The position numbers and the translations under genes are program-made. Shown here in pieces: positions 50,460-61,069 of a DNA stretch of 64,000 nt. Origin of the DNA: Bacteroidales bacterium (lineage in GTDB: Bacteria > Bacteroidota > Bacteroidia > Bacteroidales > UBA932); NCBI GenBank assembly GCA_015060395.1, contig SUYP01000002.1, positions 87,074 to 151,073 on the forward strand. Direction: 5' to 3'. Below the pieces are notes generated by a model. That model did not search any database and had not been told where the DNA came from. It saw only the letters and a list, made by a program, of their open reading frames with translations. Every line of letters begins with the position of its first letter. Position 1 is the stretch's first letter.

Positions 50460-52784
50460 ATGAATATCGTAAAAAAGACAATCGAATTATCCGACGGAAG
50501 GATAATTGAAATCGAAACCGGTAAGCTTGCAAAGCAGGCTGACGGCTCTGTAGTCGTAAAGATGGGCGGTACAATGCTCCTCGCGACAGTTACTTGCGCA
50601 AAAGACGCAAAGGAGGACGTTGACTTTATGCCGCTTCAGGTGGACTACAAGGAGAAATATGCTTCTGCGGGACGTTTCCCGGGAGGTTTTATGAAGCGTG
50701 AAGGAAAGGCTTCCGATTATGAAATTCTTATCGCACGTCTTGTTGACCGTGCCCTCAGACCTCTTTTCCCAGAGGATTTCCACGCTGAGGTGTTCGTAAA
50801 TGTAAATCTCATCTCAGCTGAGAAGGACATCCAGCCGGATGCATTGGCAGGTCTTGCTGCATCATCAGCTCTTGCTGTCAGCGACATTCCTTTCGAGGGT
50901 CCTATCTCTGAGGTACGTGTTGCAAGAATCGGCGGCGAGTTCAAGATCAACCCTAACTTCAGCGAAATGGCTGATGCAGACCTCGACATTATGGTTGCCG
51001 CTACATACGACAACATTATGATGGTGGAGGGTGAGATGAACGAGGTAAGCGAGCACGATATGCTTGAGGCCATCAAGTTCGCTCACGAGGAGATCAAGAA
51101 GCACTGCAAGGTGCAGATGGAGCTTACAGAGGCTGTAGGCAAGACCGAGAAGAGAGCTTACTGCCACGAGGAGAACGACGAGGATCTCCGCAAGGCTATC
51201 CAGGAATTCTGCTACGACAGATGCTACGCCATCGCCAAGTCAGGCTCGGCAAAGCACGAGCGTTCTGACGCATTCGAGGCACTCAAGGAGGAGTTCTATG
51301 CAACTCTCCCAGAGGAAGAGCAGGAGGAGAAGAGGATGATGATCGAGAGATATTATCACGCAGTCGAGAAGGCAGCGATGAGAAATATGATCCTCGACGA
51401 GGGTGTACGTCTCGACGGCCGTGACACCACTACAGTCCGTCCTATCTGGTGCGAGACAGACTATCTCCCTTGCGCACACGGTTCAGCGATATTCACCCGC
51501 GGTGAGACTCAGTCACTTTCGACTGTAACCCTCGGTACAAAGCTCGATATGAAGGAGCGCGACGAGGTTCTCATCCAGGACACAGACCAGTTTGTACTCC
51601 ACTATAACTTCCCTCCTTTCTCAACAGGTGAGGCTCGTCCTCAGCGCGGTGTAGGCCGTCGTGAGATCGGACACGGAAACCTTGCATACAGGGCACTCAA
51701 GCCTATGATCCCTATGGCTCCGGAGAATCCATACGCAGTTCGCGTAGTATCTGACATCCTCGAGTCAAACGGTTCATCTTCAATGGCTACAGTATGTGCA
51801 GGCTGCCTCGCCCTTATGGACGCAGGTGTGAAGATCAAGAAGCCTGTTGCCGGAGTTGCAATGGGTCTTATCACAGACAAGGACAATCCTAACGAGCGCT
51901 ACGCCATCCTTACCGATATCCTCGGTGACGAGGACCACCTCGGAGATATGGACTTCAAGGTGACCGGTACAAAGGACGGTATCACAGCCACTCAGATGGA
52001 CATCAAGGTGGACGGTCTTTCATACGACGTTCTCGAGAAGGCTCTCGAGCAGGCACGTCAGGGCCGTATGCACATTATGGGCGAGATGATGAAGACCATC
52101 AGCGAGCCACGTGCAGACTACAAGGAGTTCGTTCCTCGTATGATCCAGATCCGTGTTGCAGGTGAATTCATCGGTGCAATCATCGGAAAGGGCGGCGAGA
52201 CAATCCAGCGTATCCAGCGTGAGACCGGCACAACAATCACCATCACCGAAGAGCAGATCGACGGTGTATCACAGGGCGTTGTTGACATCTTCGGTCAGGA
52301 CAAGGAAGCTATGGACAAGGCTCTGAACTGGATCAACGGCATCACCGCAGTTCCTGAAGTAGGTACCGTATATCACGGAAAGATCGTTTCAATCCTTGAG
52401 TTCGGTGCTTTCGTTGAGATTCTCCCTGGCAAGGAAGGCCTTCTCCACGTATCAGAGATCGACTGGAAGAAGACCGAGAAGGTAGAGGATGTACTTCACG
52501 TAGGCGACGAGGTGGATGTAAAGCTCCTCGAGATCGACGAGAAGACCGGCAAGATGAGACTTTCACGCAAGGCTCTTATCGAGAAACCTGAGGGTTATGT
52601 AGAGCCAGAGCGCAAGCCAAGAGGCGACAGAGGCCCACGCCGTGACAACGACCGTCGCGACAACCGCGGACCACGTCGTGATGACAACCGTGGCCCACGC
52701 CGCGATGACAGAGGTCCAAGAGGTCCACGTCGTGAGCGTCCGGCTGAGGCTCCAGAGCAGAACAACGAGCCTGAGATGTTCTAA
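50460..52784 (+). CDS. pnp: Polyribonucleotide nucleotidyltransferase (PNPase) with Arg/Gly/Asp-rich tail
   Basis: RNase PH domains, KH ([24 protein letters not shown]), S1 domain; start set at MNIVKKTIE. Confidence 0.97.
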   Translation: MNIVKKTIELSDGRIIEIETGKLAKQADGSVVVKMGGTMLLATVTCAKDAKEDVDFMPLQVDYKEKYASAGRFPGGFMKREGKASDYEILIARLVDRALRPLFPEDFHAEVFVNVNLISAEKDIQPDALAGLAASSALAVSDIPFEGPISEVRVARIGGEFKINPNFSEMADADLDIMVAATYDNIMMVEGEMNEVSEHDMLEAIKFAHEEIKKHCKVQMELTEAVGKTEKRAYCHEENDEDLRKAIQEFCYDRCYAIAKSGSAKHERSDAFEALKEEFYATLPEEEQEEKRMMIERYYHAVEKAAMRNMILDEGVRLDGRDTTTVRPIWCETDYLPCAHGSAIFTRGETQSLSTVTLGTKLDMKERDEVLIQDTDQFVLHYNFPPFSTGEARPQRGVGRREIGHGNLAYRALKPMIPMAPENPYAVRVVSDILESNGSSSMATVCAGCLALMDAGVKIKKPVAGVAMGLITDKDNPNERYAILTDILGDEDHLGDMDFKVTGTKDGITATQMDIKVDGLSYDVLEKALEQARQGRMHIMGEMMKTISEPRADYKEFVPRMIQIRVAGEFIGAIIGKGGETIQRIQRETGTTITITEEQIDGVSQGVVDIFGQDKEAMDKALNWINGITAVPEVGTVYHGKIVSILEFGAFVEILPGKEGLLHVSEIDWKKTEKVEDVLHVGDEVDVKLLEIDEKTGKMRLSRKALIEKPEGYVEPERKPRGDRGPRRDNDRRDNRGPRRDDNRGPRRDDRGPRGPRRERPAEAPEQNNEPEMF

Positions 52785-52802
52785 TCTATTGACATACAGA
52801 AA

Positions 52803-52834
52803 AAAGGAGGCTGACTTTCGGGTCGGCCTCCTTT
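52803..52834 (+). terminator. Rho-independent terminator after pnp
   Basis: AAAGGAGGCTGAC-TTTCGG-GTCGGCCTCCTTT. Confidence 0.8.
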
Positions 52835-52856
52835 CGTATATGGCACAGTGGTGAAA

Positions 52857-53699
52857 CTACCTTGTAAATCTGCACGGCAATGTAAGAAGCTGGTAATACA
52901 GGCACTCGGCGATACGCCTGTGACCGTCCGTATCGGGATGGAGCCAGTCGTTTCCTCCCGGGAAGAACTCAGCCTGTTCCTTATGCATAGGAAAGAGACC
53001 GCTCAAGGAATAGAGATCGATGACAGGAACCGACCATAAGGAAGACGCTTCATTGATTGACTCGATATATGCATCAATATACTCGCCGCAACTGTTCTGA
53101 TAGCTTTCATCCGGCTGTATATTATAGTCACTGAACCGGGCGAATGCCCTATGTACAGGAGTCAGCAAGACGATCTGCTTGGATGGATATGTCCTTTTAA
53201 GACTGTCCAGAGCGAAATTTATCCTTCCCCTGAACGTACTCAGGTCAAAGACAGGCGTCCTACGTACACGCTCCACCATCTTTCCGTCAGCATTGACCTG
53301 CACGGTTTCCTCCGAGAACCATTCTCCGATCGGAACTCCTGCATTGAAATCGTTAGTTCCCAGGAAGATGATTATGGCATCGAAACTGTCTCCGTGTTCT
53401 TTGGTCAGCCTTGCAGCCTGACCAAGGAGCTGATGCCACTGATGCCCGCCTTTACCATAGACCAGCGGGGTGATGTCCAGCCATTCCTGAAGGTAATTCC
53501 AATAGATGGGTGTTTCTCCCAACGTACCGGGATCCGTAATCGAATCGCCTAGGTATGCAACCCGGACTCCGTACCAGGGATGAGACACATAGAGAGTGTC
53601 TTTCCGGGTCTCTTCTGGCTCAGCGGCCTGAAGATGCTGTACAGGAATGCCTGCAAACGCAACGGCAATCAGAAATCTGAATAATATACGATGTTTCAT
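52857..53699 (-). CDS. Secreted SGNH/GDSL hydrolase family protein
   Basis: Signal peptide; VAYLGDSITDPG, IIIFLGTNDFNAG, WLHPDTDGHRRIAE. Confidence 0.85.
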   Translation of the reverse strand: MKHRILFRFLIAVAFAGIPVQHLQAAEPEETRKDTLYVSHPWYGVRVAYLGDSITDPGTLGETPIYWNYLQEWLDITPLVYGKGGHQWHQLLGQAARLTKEHGDSFDAIIIFLGTNDFNAGVPIGEWFSEETVQVNADGKMVERVRRTPVFDLSTFRGRINFALDSLKRTYPSKQIVLLTPVHRAFARFSDYNIQPDESYQNSCGEYIDAYIESINEASSLWSVPVIDLYSLSGLFPMHKEQAEFFPGGNDWLHPDTDGHRRIAECLYYQLLTLPCRFTR

Positions 53700-54066
53700 A
53701 CCTCAAAGCTACAAAAAAAATCCAGACGGACAAAAAAGCGGAAACTAACGTGGCAGACAAGCTATTATAGCTCAGGCAGTTACGTCTTGCCTATCGGGCA
53801 TTTCAGCCCTGCAACAAAAGCATAACTAACTATCAACCAGAGCATTAGATGCCACGAGAATTCTCCTCGGTCATCAGGACAGATCTGGAGAGAAGCAAAA
53901 ATAGAGACTCGAACGCGGAAAGGACTTAAGAAAAAGAAAAACAGGACATAAGAAAAACACAAAAAGGATAAAAAAGCGAAAAATCGGACAAGTGGGTGGT
54001 TTATTGAAGGAAAAAATCTAACTTTAAAGGTTAATTTGAAAATTCATAAAACTTATAACCTTATAT

Positions 54067-55770
54067 ATGGAAAGAATCATCGAGTGCGTGCCTAATTTCA
54101 GTGAAGGCCGCAATATGGAAGTCATTGACGCGATTGTCGCATCTATCGAGAAATCAGGAGGTGTAAAGGTACTGGATGTGGATCCGGGTGAGGCTACGAA
54201 CCGTACCGTGGTAACTTTTGTCGGAAGTCCTGAGGCTGTCACAGAGGCTGCCTTCCAGGGAGTGAAGAAAGCAGGAGAACTGATCGATATGCGCCAGCAT
54301 CACGGAGCGCATCCACGTTCAGGTGCCACAGACGTGCTTCCGCTAATTCCGATTTCAGGAATTACCCTTCAGGAGTGTGCCGAACTTGCACGCAAGCTCG
54401 CAGAGCGTATCTACAATGAGCTTGAGATTCCTTGCTACTGCTATGAGGCTGCGGCTCAGAAGCCTGAGAGAAAGAATCTGGCCGTATGCCGTGCAGGTGA
54501 GTATGAGGCGCTTCCTGAGAAGATGGGTGACCCTGACCGTCAGCCTGATTTCGGACCGGGGAAATATACCGAGCGTGCGGCACAGGCTGGTGCCACCAAT
54601 GTAGGAGCACGCGACTTCCTGATCGCCGTCAACTACAACCTCAACACGACATCTACACGCCGTGCCAACGCGATTGCATTCGATGTACGAGAAAAAGGCC
54701 GTCCTAAGAGAGAGGGCAACCCTATCACCGGCAAGATCGTGAAGGATGAGAACGGTAAGAACGTGATGATTCCTGGTACGCTGAAAGGTTGCAAGGCAAT
54801 CGGATGGTTCATAGATGAATACGGCATAGCCCAGGTGTCGATGAATATCACCGACATAAACACTACCCCGCTCCACGTGGCATTTGACGAGGTCTGCAGG
54901 GCAGCCCAGGCCAGAGGTTTGAGAGTCACAGGCACCGAGATAGTCGGTCTTGTGCCGAAGCGTACTCTGATCGAGGCCGGACGCTATTTCCTCGAAAAGC
55001 AGCAGCGTTCTACCGGTATAGCTGAGGAAGAGATTATGAAGATTGCGGTGAAGTCTATGGGTCTTGACGACCTGAAGCCGTTCAACCCTGCAGAGAAGGT
55101 GATCGAATATCTCATTCAGGATGAGAAGGAAGCTGCAGCTCGCGAAAGACTGGTCAGAATGACCTGCAAAGGCTTTGCACACGAGACAGCATCAGAATCA
55201 CCTGCACCGGGTGGCGGATCCATATCAGCTTATATGGGAGCCCTCGGAGCTGCACTCGGCACTATGGTGGCCAACCTTTCATCACACAAGGCCGGCTGGG
55301 ATGCACGCTGGAAAGAGTTCTCTGACTGGGCAGACCAGGGACAGGTGCTGATGTCAAGGCTCCTGGCACTCGTAGATGAAGACACTGCAGCATTCGACAG
55401 GATTATGGCCGCAATCGGTATGCCTAAGGGATCCGATGAGGAGAAGAAAGCACGTGCAGAGGCTCTCGAAGCCGCTACCCTTTATGCTACTGAGGTTCCG
55501 CTCAAGACTATGAAGGCTGCCCTGGAGGTATTCCCTATCGTACGTGCAATGGCTTCTGAAGGCAATCCGGCTTCTGTATCTGATGCCGGAGTTGGGGCAT
55601 TGGCAGCCCGCTCAGCTGTTCTCGGAGCCCAGCTGAATGTACGCATCAACGCCGCAGGCCTGAACGACCGCGAAGCAGCAGAAAGGCTTTGCGCAGAAGC
55701 TGCAGAGATCGCTGCTAAGGCCATAGCTGAAGAGGCAGAGGTTCTCGCAATCGTAAACGAAAAGATATAG
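54067..55770 (+). CDS. ftcD: Bifunctional glutamate formimidoyltransferase / formimidoyltetrahydrofolate cyclodeaminase
   Basis: RIIECVPNFSEGRNMEVIDAI N-terminus; C-terminal SPAPGGGSISAYMGALGAAL cyclodeaminase domain. Confidence 0.93.
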   Translation: MERIIECVPNFSEGRNMEVIDAIVASIEKSGGVKVLDVDPGEATNRTVVTFVGSPEAVTEAAFQGVKKAGELIDMRQHHGAHPRSGATDVLPLIPISGITLQECAELARKLAERIYNELEIPCYCYEAAAQKPERKNLAVCRAGEYEALPEKMGDPDRQPDFGPGKYTERAAQAGATNVGARDFLIAVNYNLNTTSTRRANAIAFDVREKGRPKREGNPITGKIVKDENGKNVMIPGTLKGCKAIGWFIDEYGIAQVSMNITDINTTPLHVAFDEVCRAAQARGLRVTGTEIVGLVPKRTLIEAGRYFLEKQQRSTGIAEEEIMKIAVKSMGLDDLKPFNPAEKVIEYLIQDEKEAAARERLVRMTCKGFAHETASESPAPGGGSISAYMGALGAALGTMVANLSSHKAGWDARWKEFSDWADQGQVLMSRLLALVDEDTAAFDRIMAAIGMPKGSDEEKKARAEALEAATLYATEVPLKTMKAALEVFPIVRAMASEGNPASVSDAGVGALAARSAVLGAQLNVRINAAGLNDREAAERLCAEAAEIAAKAIAEEAEVLAIVNEKI

Positions 55771-55887
55771 CAGAAGGCTGGCACACAGCAGCCTGACACT
55801 CAACGGCTTACGCCGGACGCCTGCTGCAAAAGGGACGCAGGCATCTAAAACAAACGATTGGTTTTCAAACAGTTACTTGACAGAGAT

Positions 55888-57906
55888 ATGAACAGATTCA
55901 AAGAAGATATATTGGCGGGCATACCGGCGGTGCTTCCGGAGCCGAAGCCATACTCGACAGAGGTGAACCACGCGCCGAAGCGCAAGGAGATTCTCAGCGC
56001 AGAGGAGAAGGTGCTGGCGATAAAGAACGCCCTGCGATATTTCCCTGAGGAGCATCACGCGACGCTTGCCGCAGAGTTCGCTCAGGAACTTAAGGACTAC
56101 GGACGCATATATATGTACCGTTTCCGCCCGGATTATGAAATGTACGCACGTCCTATCGACGAGTATCCGGCACAGTCAAGGCAGGCAGCTGCCATTATGG
56201 CTATGATCCAGAACAATCTGGACTACCGCGTGGCGCAGCATCCGCACGAGCTTATCACATACGGAGGCAATGGAGCCGTGTTCCAGAACTGGGCCCAGTA
56301 CCGCCTCGTGATGCAGTATCTGGCAACTATGACGGACGAGCAGACCCTCGTGATGTATTCCGGACATCCGCTCGGACTCTTCCCTAGCCACAAGGATGCG
56401 CCACGCGTGATCGTGACCAACGGAATGGTTATTCCGAATTATTCGAAGCCTGACCACTGGGAAAAGTTCAATGCTCTCGGAGTGTCGCAGTACGGCCAGA
56501 TGACAGCAGGATCATATATGTATATAGGTCCTCAGGGCATCGTGCACGGAACGACCATAACAGTGATGAATGCAGCACGCAAACAGCTCAAGGCCAGAGG
56601 CATAGCAGCTACTGAGGATAATATGAAGGGTATGCTGTTCGTGACCGCCGGGCTCGGAGGAATGTCAGGAGCACAGCCTAAGGCCGGAGTCATTTCAGGC
56701 GTTGTAAGCGTATGCGCCGAGGTCAATCCTCACGCCGCACACAAGAGGCACAGCCAGGGATGGGTGGATGAGATCCACGAAGATCTCGACGAGCTCATTC
56801 CTCGTATCCGCAAGGCGGTTGCAGACAAGGAAGTCGTATCGATAGCATATCAGGGCAATGTGGTGGACCTCTGGGAGAGGCTCGCAGATGAAGATATACA
56901 GGTGGATCTGGGCTCAGACCAGACATCGCTTCACAATCCTTGGGCCGGAGGATATTATCCGGTGGGATACAGCTACGAAGAGTCGAACAGGATGATGGCA
57001 GAAGAGCCGGAGAAGTTCAAGGAATGCGTCCGTGAATCGCTCCGCAGACACGCTGCGGCAGTCAACCGCCTGGCTGACAGGGGAATGTATTTCTTCGACT
57101 ATGGAAACGCCTTCCTCCTCGAGGCATCAAGAGCAGGCGCAGACGTGCTTAAGGAAGACGGACGCTTCCGCTATCCATCTTACGTTCAGGACATTATGGG
57201 CCCTCTTTTCTTCGACTACGGATTCGGTCCGTTCAGATGGGTATGTATGTCGGAAAAGCCGGAAGATCTCGCAAAATCGGATGCATTGGCGGCTAAGGTG
57301 CTGAGGGAGATTATGGTCGAGGCACCGGAGGAGATCCAGGGCCAGATGATGGACAACATCAGATGGATCGAAGAGGCCGGAAGGAACAACCTCGTGGTAG
57401 GCTCGCAGGCACGTATCCTTTATGCCGATTGCGAAGGACGTACAAAGATCGCCCTCGCCTTCAATGAAGCCATCCGAAAGGGCGAAATCACAGCTCCGAT
57501 TGTCCTTGGACGCGATCATCACGACGTATCAGGAACAGACTCGCCTTTCCGCGAGACATCAAATATCTACGACGGATCGCAGTTCTGCGCGGATATGGCC
57601 GTGCATAACGTGATCGGCGACGGATTCCGAGGAGCGACCTGGGTATCCATCCACAACGGCGGCGGAGTCGGCTGGGGCGAGGTTATGAACGGTGGATTCG
57701 GTATGGTGATCGACGGATCGGAGGATTCTGACCGACACATCAGGGAAATGCTTCTGTGGGATGTGAACAATGGCATCGCACGGCGAAGCTGGGCGCGTAA
57801 CGAAGGCGCTATGCACGCGATCAGACGTGAAATGGAGCGCACACCGGGCCTGAAGGTTACCCTGCCTAACATAGCCGATGAGGATATGATCAGGAAACTG
57901 TTCTAA
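55888..57906 (+). CDS. hutU: Urocanate hydratase
   Basis: YGGNGAVFQNWAQYRLVMQYL, MYSGHPLGLFPSH, TAGLGGMSGAQPKA; start set at MNRFKED. Confidence 0.93.
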   Translation: MNRFKEDILAGIPAVLPEPKPYSTEVNHAPKRKEILSAEEKVLAIKNALRYFPEEHHATLAAEFAQELKDYGRIYMYRFRPDYEMYARPIDEYPAQSRQAAAIMAMIQNNLDYRVAQHPHELITYGGNGAVFQNWAQYRLVMQYLATMTDEQTLVMYSGHPLGLFPSHKDAPRVIVTNGMVIPNYSKPDHWEKFNALGVSQYGQMTAGSYMYIGPQGIVHGTTITVMNAARKQLKARGIAATEDNMKGMLFVTAGLGGMSGAQPKAGVISGVVSVCAEVNPHAAHKRHSQGWVDEIHEDLDELIPRIRKAVADKEVVSIAYQGNVVDLWERLADEDIQVDLGSDQTSLHNPWAGGYYPVGYSYEESNRMMAEEPEKFKECVRESLRRHAAAVNRLADRGMYFFDYGNAFLLEASRAGADVLKEDGRFRYPSYVQDIMGPLFFDYGFGPFRWVCMSEKPEDLAKSDALAAKVLREIMVEAPEEIQGQMMDNIRWIEEAGRNNLVVGSQARILYADCEGRTKIALAFNEAIRKGEITAPIVLGRDHHDVSGTDSPFRETSNIYDGSQFCADMAVHNVIGDGFRGATWVSIHNGGGVGWGEVMNGGFGMVIDGSEDSDRHIREMLLWDVNNGIARRSWARNEGAMHAIRREMERTPGLKVTLPNIADEDMIRKLF

Positions 57907-59426
57907 GGTCTCCGGAAAGATCCGCCATAAAGGACCCGGAGGCTGAGGCCGGCGCTGTTGCGATAGACCTTGCCGAAATCGCCGTAGGCTCCGATGGCGA
58001 AAGTCAAGGGAATATTCGTCACTTGTTCTCCAAGTTCCACTTCGAGGGCAAGTGACAATTGTTTAGGGCGTGAGGCGAAGAAACTGTCGTCCTTATCTGA
58101 ATATCTTCCCCAGTTGCTGCTGAATGTAGCTCGAAACGAATACGGAACAGGGCCGGCGAGTCCCTTTATGCCGAAATGATGGGCCCTGACACGGTTGCAG
58201 ATCAAACCCATAGTGACCCCCTTGTCATCCGGAGCGAAAGGTATCATCAGAGGCAGTCCCATTGCACGTCCGAAATATGTCCAGCCCGAACGATATTCAC
58301 CATTGTTGAAATAATTGTCAAGTCCTCCCTGTACGAATCTGCCATAATAATGATGATCCGGATCCTGCCAATAGACATATTTGCCGTAATCCTTTGTCAT
58401 TTCCTCTTCAGTAGCAGGCCTATCGTGAACAGGACCCGATTGCCAGGTCGTGTGTATATATTCATATAGGACGTCCGTAACAAATGACGTCCTGTCATTG
58501 AAGGAAAACTTCAATGTATATACGCCGTCAGGGATAGGCTCGTTCTTTATGATCTGACCTCCGTCATCGAAAGGCATATCGTATTGAAAATTCATTGTAA
58601 ATGCAGAGGCTCTCCAGGTAATACGTATATATTCCCTGCCAAGGTGATTGCCCAAGGCATTAAGCTGATCGGAAAGGGTAGCTCCAGCACCACCTCGCTG
58701 CGCCAGAATTACCCTGATATAGTCCCTGAATGATGAAGGGCGCACCCCTGTCTCAGGCGAGGTACCGCCCCACTGGACCCAATGATCCAGGCCGGCCTCG
58801 AAGTCAACCTTCCTGCCTAGAGCGACCTTGAAAGCCAGGGACTTGTTGTGTATCATCGTGCCGCGGACATAGCGGTTGTCAAGAGTCTGATAATGAGCGA
58901 AATTGCCCCTGACGCCGAACCAATGTCCCTTTTCGAAATAGATCCAGTCGGACCAGGCGTTGATTCCGGGCATATTCCGGGCGTTTCCGGTAAACATTAT
59001 ATTTCCTCCGGTGACGGATAGGTCGCCGAATTCTCTGATTCTGGGCTTCATTCCGATATCAAGATGGAGCATCTTCCAGCTTCCGGATATATATAGCCTG
59101 TCAACGAAGCCTTTAACTCCCCTGCTGTTCCAGGGACCTGCCGTGATAGCCTGGCCTACGAGGTTTGCTCCGGCATCCATACGGATTCCGTTCACGGATT
59201 CATATCTGAAATCAGCTCCGGCCGACAAGATTGCAGCAGATGTATATGGCATAATTCCGTCATATCCGGTTCTTTGCCAGAAAGGCAGATAATCCCCGGT
59301 CCCGCCGTTCATATACAGATCTGCATTCCAGTCCACCTTCCATCCCGGCTGGGCATTAGTAAGGACACAGAGCAGCAGAGATGTCAGAAACGATGATATA
59401 TGCAATAGGCAATTATTTCCATTCAT
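57903..59426 (-). CDS. Capsule assembly Wzi-type outer membrane beta-barrel protein
   Basis: Signal peptide MNGNNCLLHISSFLTSLLLCVLTNAQ; NADLYMNGGTGDYLPFW...; Wzi-like barrel pattern. Confidence 0.75.
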   Translation of the reverse strand: MNGNNCLLHISSFLTSLLLCVLTNAQPGWKVDWNADLYMNGGTGDYLPFWQRTGYDGIMPYTSAAILSAGADFRYESVNGIRMDAGANLVGQAITAGPWNSRGVKGFVDRLYISGSWKMLHLDIGMKPRIREFGDLSVTGGNIMFTGNARNMPGINAWSDWIYFEKGHWFGVRGNFAHYQTLDNRYVRGTMIHNKSLAFKVALGRKVDFEAGLDHWVQWGGTSPETGVRPSSFRDYIRVILAQRGGAGATLSDQLNALGNHLGREYIRITWRASAFTMNFQYDMPFDDGGQIIKNEPIPDGVYTLKFSFNDRTSFVTDVLYEYIHTTWQSGPVHDRPATEEEMTKDYGKYVYWQDPDHHYYGRFVQGGLDNYFNNGEYRSGWTYFGRAMGLPLMIPFAPDDKGVTMGLICNRVRAHHFGIKGLAGPVPYSFRATFSSNWGRYSDKDDSFFASRPKQLSLALEVELGEQVTNIPLTFAIGAYGDFGKVYRNSAGLSLRVLYGGSFRRP

Positions 59427-59452
59427 ACCGGCAAATATAACCATATATTTCA

Positions 59453-59460
59453 TATCTTTG
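59453..59460 (+). promoter_or_regulatory. -7 element TATCTTTG for hutH
   Basis: TATCTTTG 26 bp upstream of the hutH start. Confidence 0.5.
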
Positions 59461-59486
59461 TGTGATTTAATAACATCTGAGACAAT

Positions 59487-60968
59487 ATGGACCATATAAT
59501 TTCGCACAAGAAACTCACTATCGACTATGTAAAGACACTTATTGACGGGAATGCTCGTCTGGAGCTCGGAAAGGAAGCTGAGGCTGCTATCGTAAAATGC
59601 CGTAAGTTCCTGGACACCAAGATGGAAGACATCGGAAGGCCCGTATATGGAGTGACTACCGGATTCGGCTCGTTATGCAATATATCCATTCCTGCCGAAG
59701 ACCTATCCCAGCTGCAGCACAACCTCGTGATGTCACACGCCTGCGGCACCGGTGAGACAGTTCGTCCTGAGATCGTGAAGCTTATGCTTCTCCTTAAGAT
59801 CCAGTCGCTTTCGTACGGATATTCAGGCGTACAGCTTGTGACTGTCCAGCGTCTTATCGATATGTTCAACAACGACATTCTGCCTGTGGTGTATCAGCAG
59901 GGTTCTCTCGGAGCATCCGGCGACCTCGCTCCGCTCGCCCACCTCTGTCTGCCGCTTATCGGTATGGGAGAAGTGAACTACAAGGGAGAAGTCCGTCAGG
60001 CTGCAGAACTCTGGAAGGAGCTGGGCTGGGAGCCGATCAGACTCCAGTCGAAGGAGGGTCTGGCCCTTCTGAACGGCACGCAGTTTATGAGCGCGCACGC
60101 AGTGTGGTCGCTGATCCAGGCGGAGAGGCTTTCTGACTGGGCCGACAAGATTGGAGCTATGTCACTTGATGCATACGACGGCCGTATAGAGCCGTTCTAC
60201 CCTCAGGTACACGAGGTGAGGGCACACAAGGGCCAGATAGAGACCGCCGCACGCATCAGAGAGCTCCTCGAGGGCAGCGAGATCATCAAGCAGAAGAAGG
60301 TGCACGTACAGGATCCATATTCTTTCCGCTGCATTCCTCAGGTGCACGGAGCCAGCAAGGATACCATCAGATATGTCAAGTCTGTCATCGAGATCGAAAT
60401 CAACAGCGCGACCGACAATCCTACCGTTTTCCCTGACGAGGATATGATCATTTCTGCCGGAAATTTCCACGGACAGCCTATAGCCATTCCGATGGATATG
60501 CTCACCCTAGCGCTTTCAGAGCTTTCCAATATTTCGGAGAGACGTATATATAAGCTCATATCGGGCCAGAGAGGCCTTCCTAACTTCCTCGTGGCGAAGC
60601 CGGGTCTGAACAGCGGATTTATGATTCCGCAATATACTGCTGCATCTATCGTCAGCCAGAGCAAGGGTCTGTGTATGCCTGCGTCGGCTGATTCTATTCC
60701 GTCTTCTCAGGGTCAGGAGGATCACGTGAGTATGGGTGCGAATGCGGCTACCAAGCTTGTGCGCGTGGTGGAGAATACGGAGCGTGTGCTTGCCATCGAG
60801 CTTTTCAATGCGGCTCAGGCTCTGGAGTTCCGCAGGCCGCTGAGGTCATCGTGGAGCATCGAGAAGATATTTGCGGGCTATCGAAAGGTGGTTCCTTTCA
60901 TCGATGATGACCGTTATATGCATCCGCTCATTGAAGCATCGGTAGAGTTCTTGAAGTATTCTAAATAA
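59487..60968 (+). CDS. hutH: Histidine ammonia-lyase
   Basis: YGVTTGFGSLCN, GSLGASGDLAPLAHL (MIO-forming ASG), GNFHGQPIAI. Confidence 0.97.
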   Translation: MDHIISHKKLTIDYVKTLIDGNARLELGKEAEAAIVKCRKFLDTKMEDIGRPVYGVTTGFGSLCNISIPAEDLSQLQHNLVMSHACGTGETVRPEIVKLMLLLKIQSLSYGYSGVQLVTVQRLIDMFNNDILPVVYQQGSLGASGDLAPLAHLCLPLIGMGEVNYKGEVRQAAELWKELGWEPIRLQSKEGLALLNGTQFMSAHAVWSLIQAERLSDWADKIGAMSLDAYDGRIEPFYPQVHEVRAHKGQIETAARIRELLEGSEIIKQKKVHVQDPYSFRCIPQVHGASKDTIRYVKSVIEIEINSATDNPTVFPDEDMIISAGNFHGQPIAIPMDMLTLALSELSNISERRIYKLISGQRGLPNFLVAKPGLNSGFMIPQYTAASIVSQSKGLCMPASADSIPSSQGQEDHVSMGANAATKLVRVVENTERVLAIELFNAAQALEFRRPLRSSWSIEKIFAGYRKVVPFIDDDRYMHPLIEASVEFLKYSK

Positions 60969-60984
60969 TTAACTAATAGCGAGT

Positions 60985-61029
60985 TATCCGTTCTACGTGC
61001 CTCACTTTAGGGAGCACGTAGAACGGGTA
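60985..61029 (+). repeat. Long hairpin between hutH and hutI
   Basis: TATCCGTTCTACGTGC (60985-61000) vs GCACGTAGAACGGGTA (61014-61029): 16-bp stem with one G-T wobble, 13-nt loop. Confidence 0.75.
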
Positions 61030-61069
61030 GAGTGCTGATATACAGCAGATTAACTTTCTTCGGGGCTAT

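Noticed and set aside
52620-52745. Repeated CGTGACAACCGTGGCCCACG-like units resembling a short CRISPR or VNTR
   Set aside because: In-frame coding repeats of the PNPase Arg-rich tail; no spacers or cas genes.
53700-54066. 367-bp AT-rich gap upstream of ftcD as a candidate ncRNA locus
   Set aside because: No convincing promoter-plus-terminator pair or stable structure visible by eye.
59427-59507. N-terminal extension of the Wzi-like ORF overlapping hutH
   Set aside because: Signal peptide starts at MNGNNCLL (59426); the extension overlaps the hutH promoter and start.
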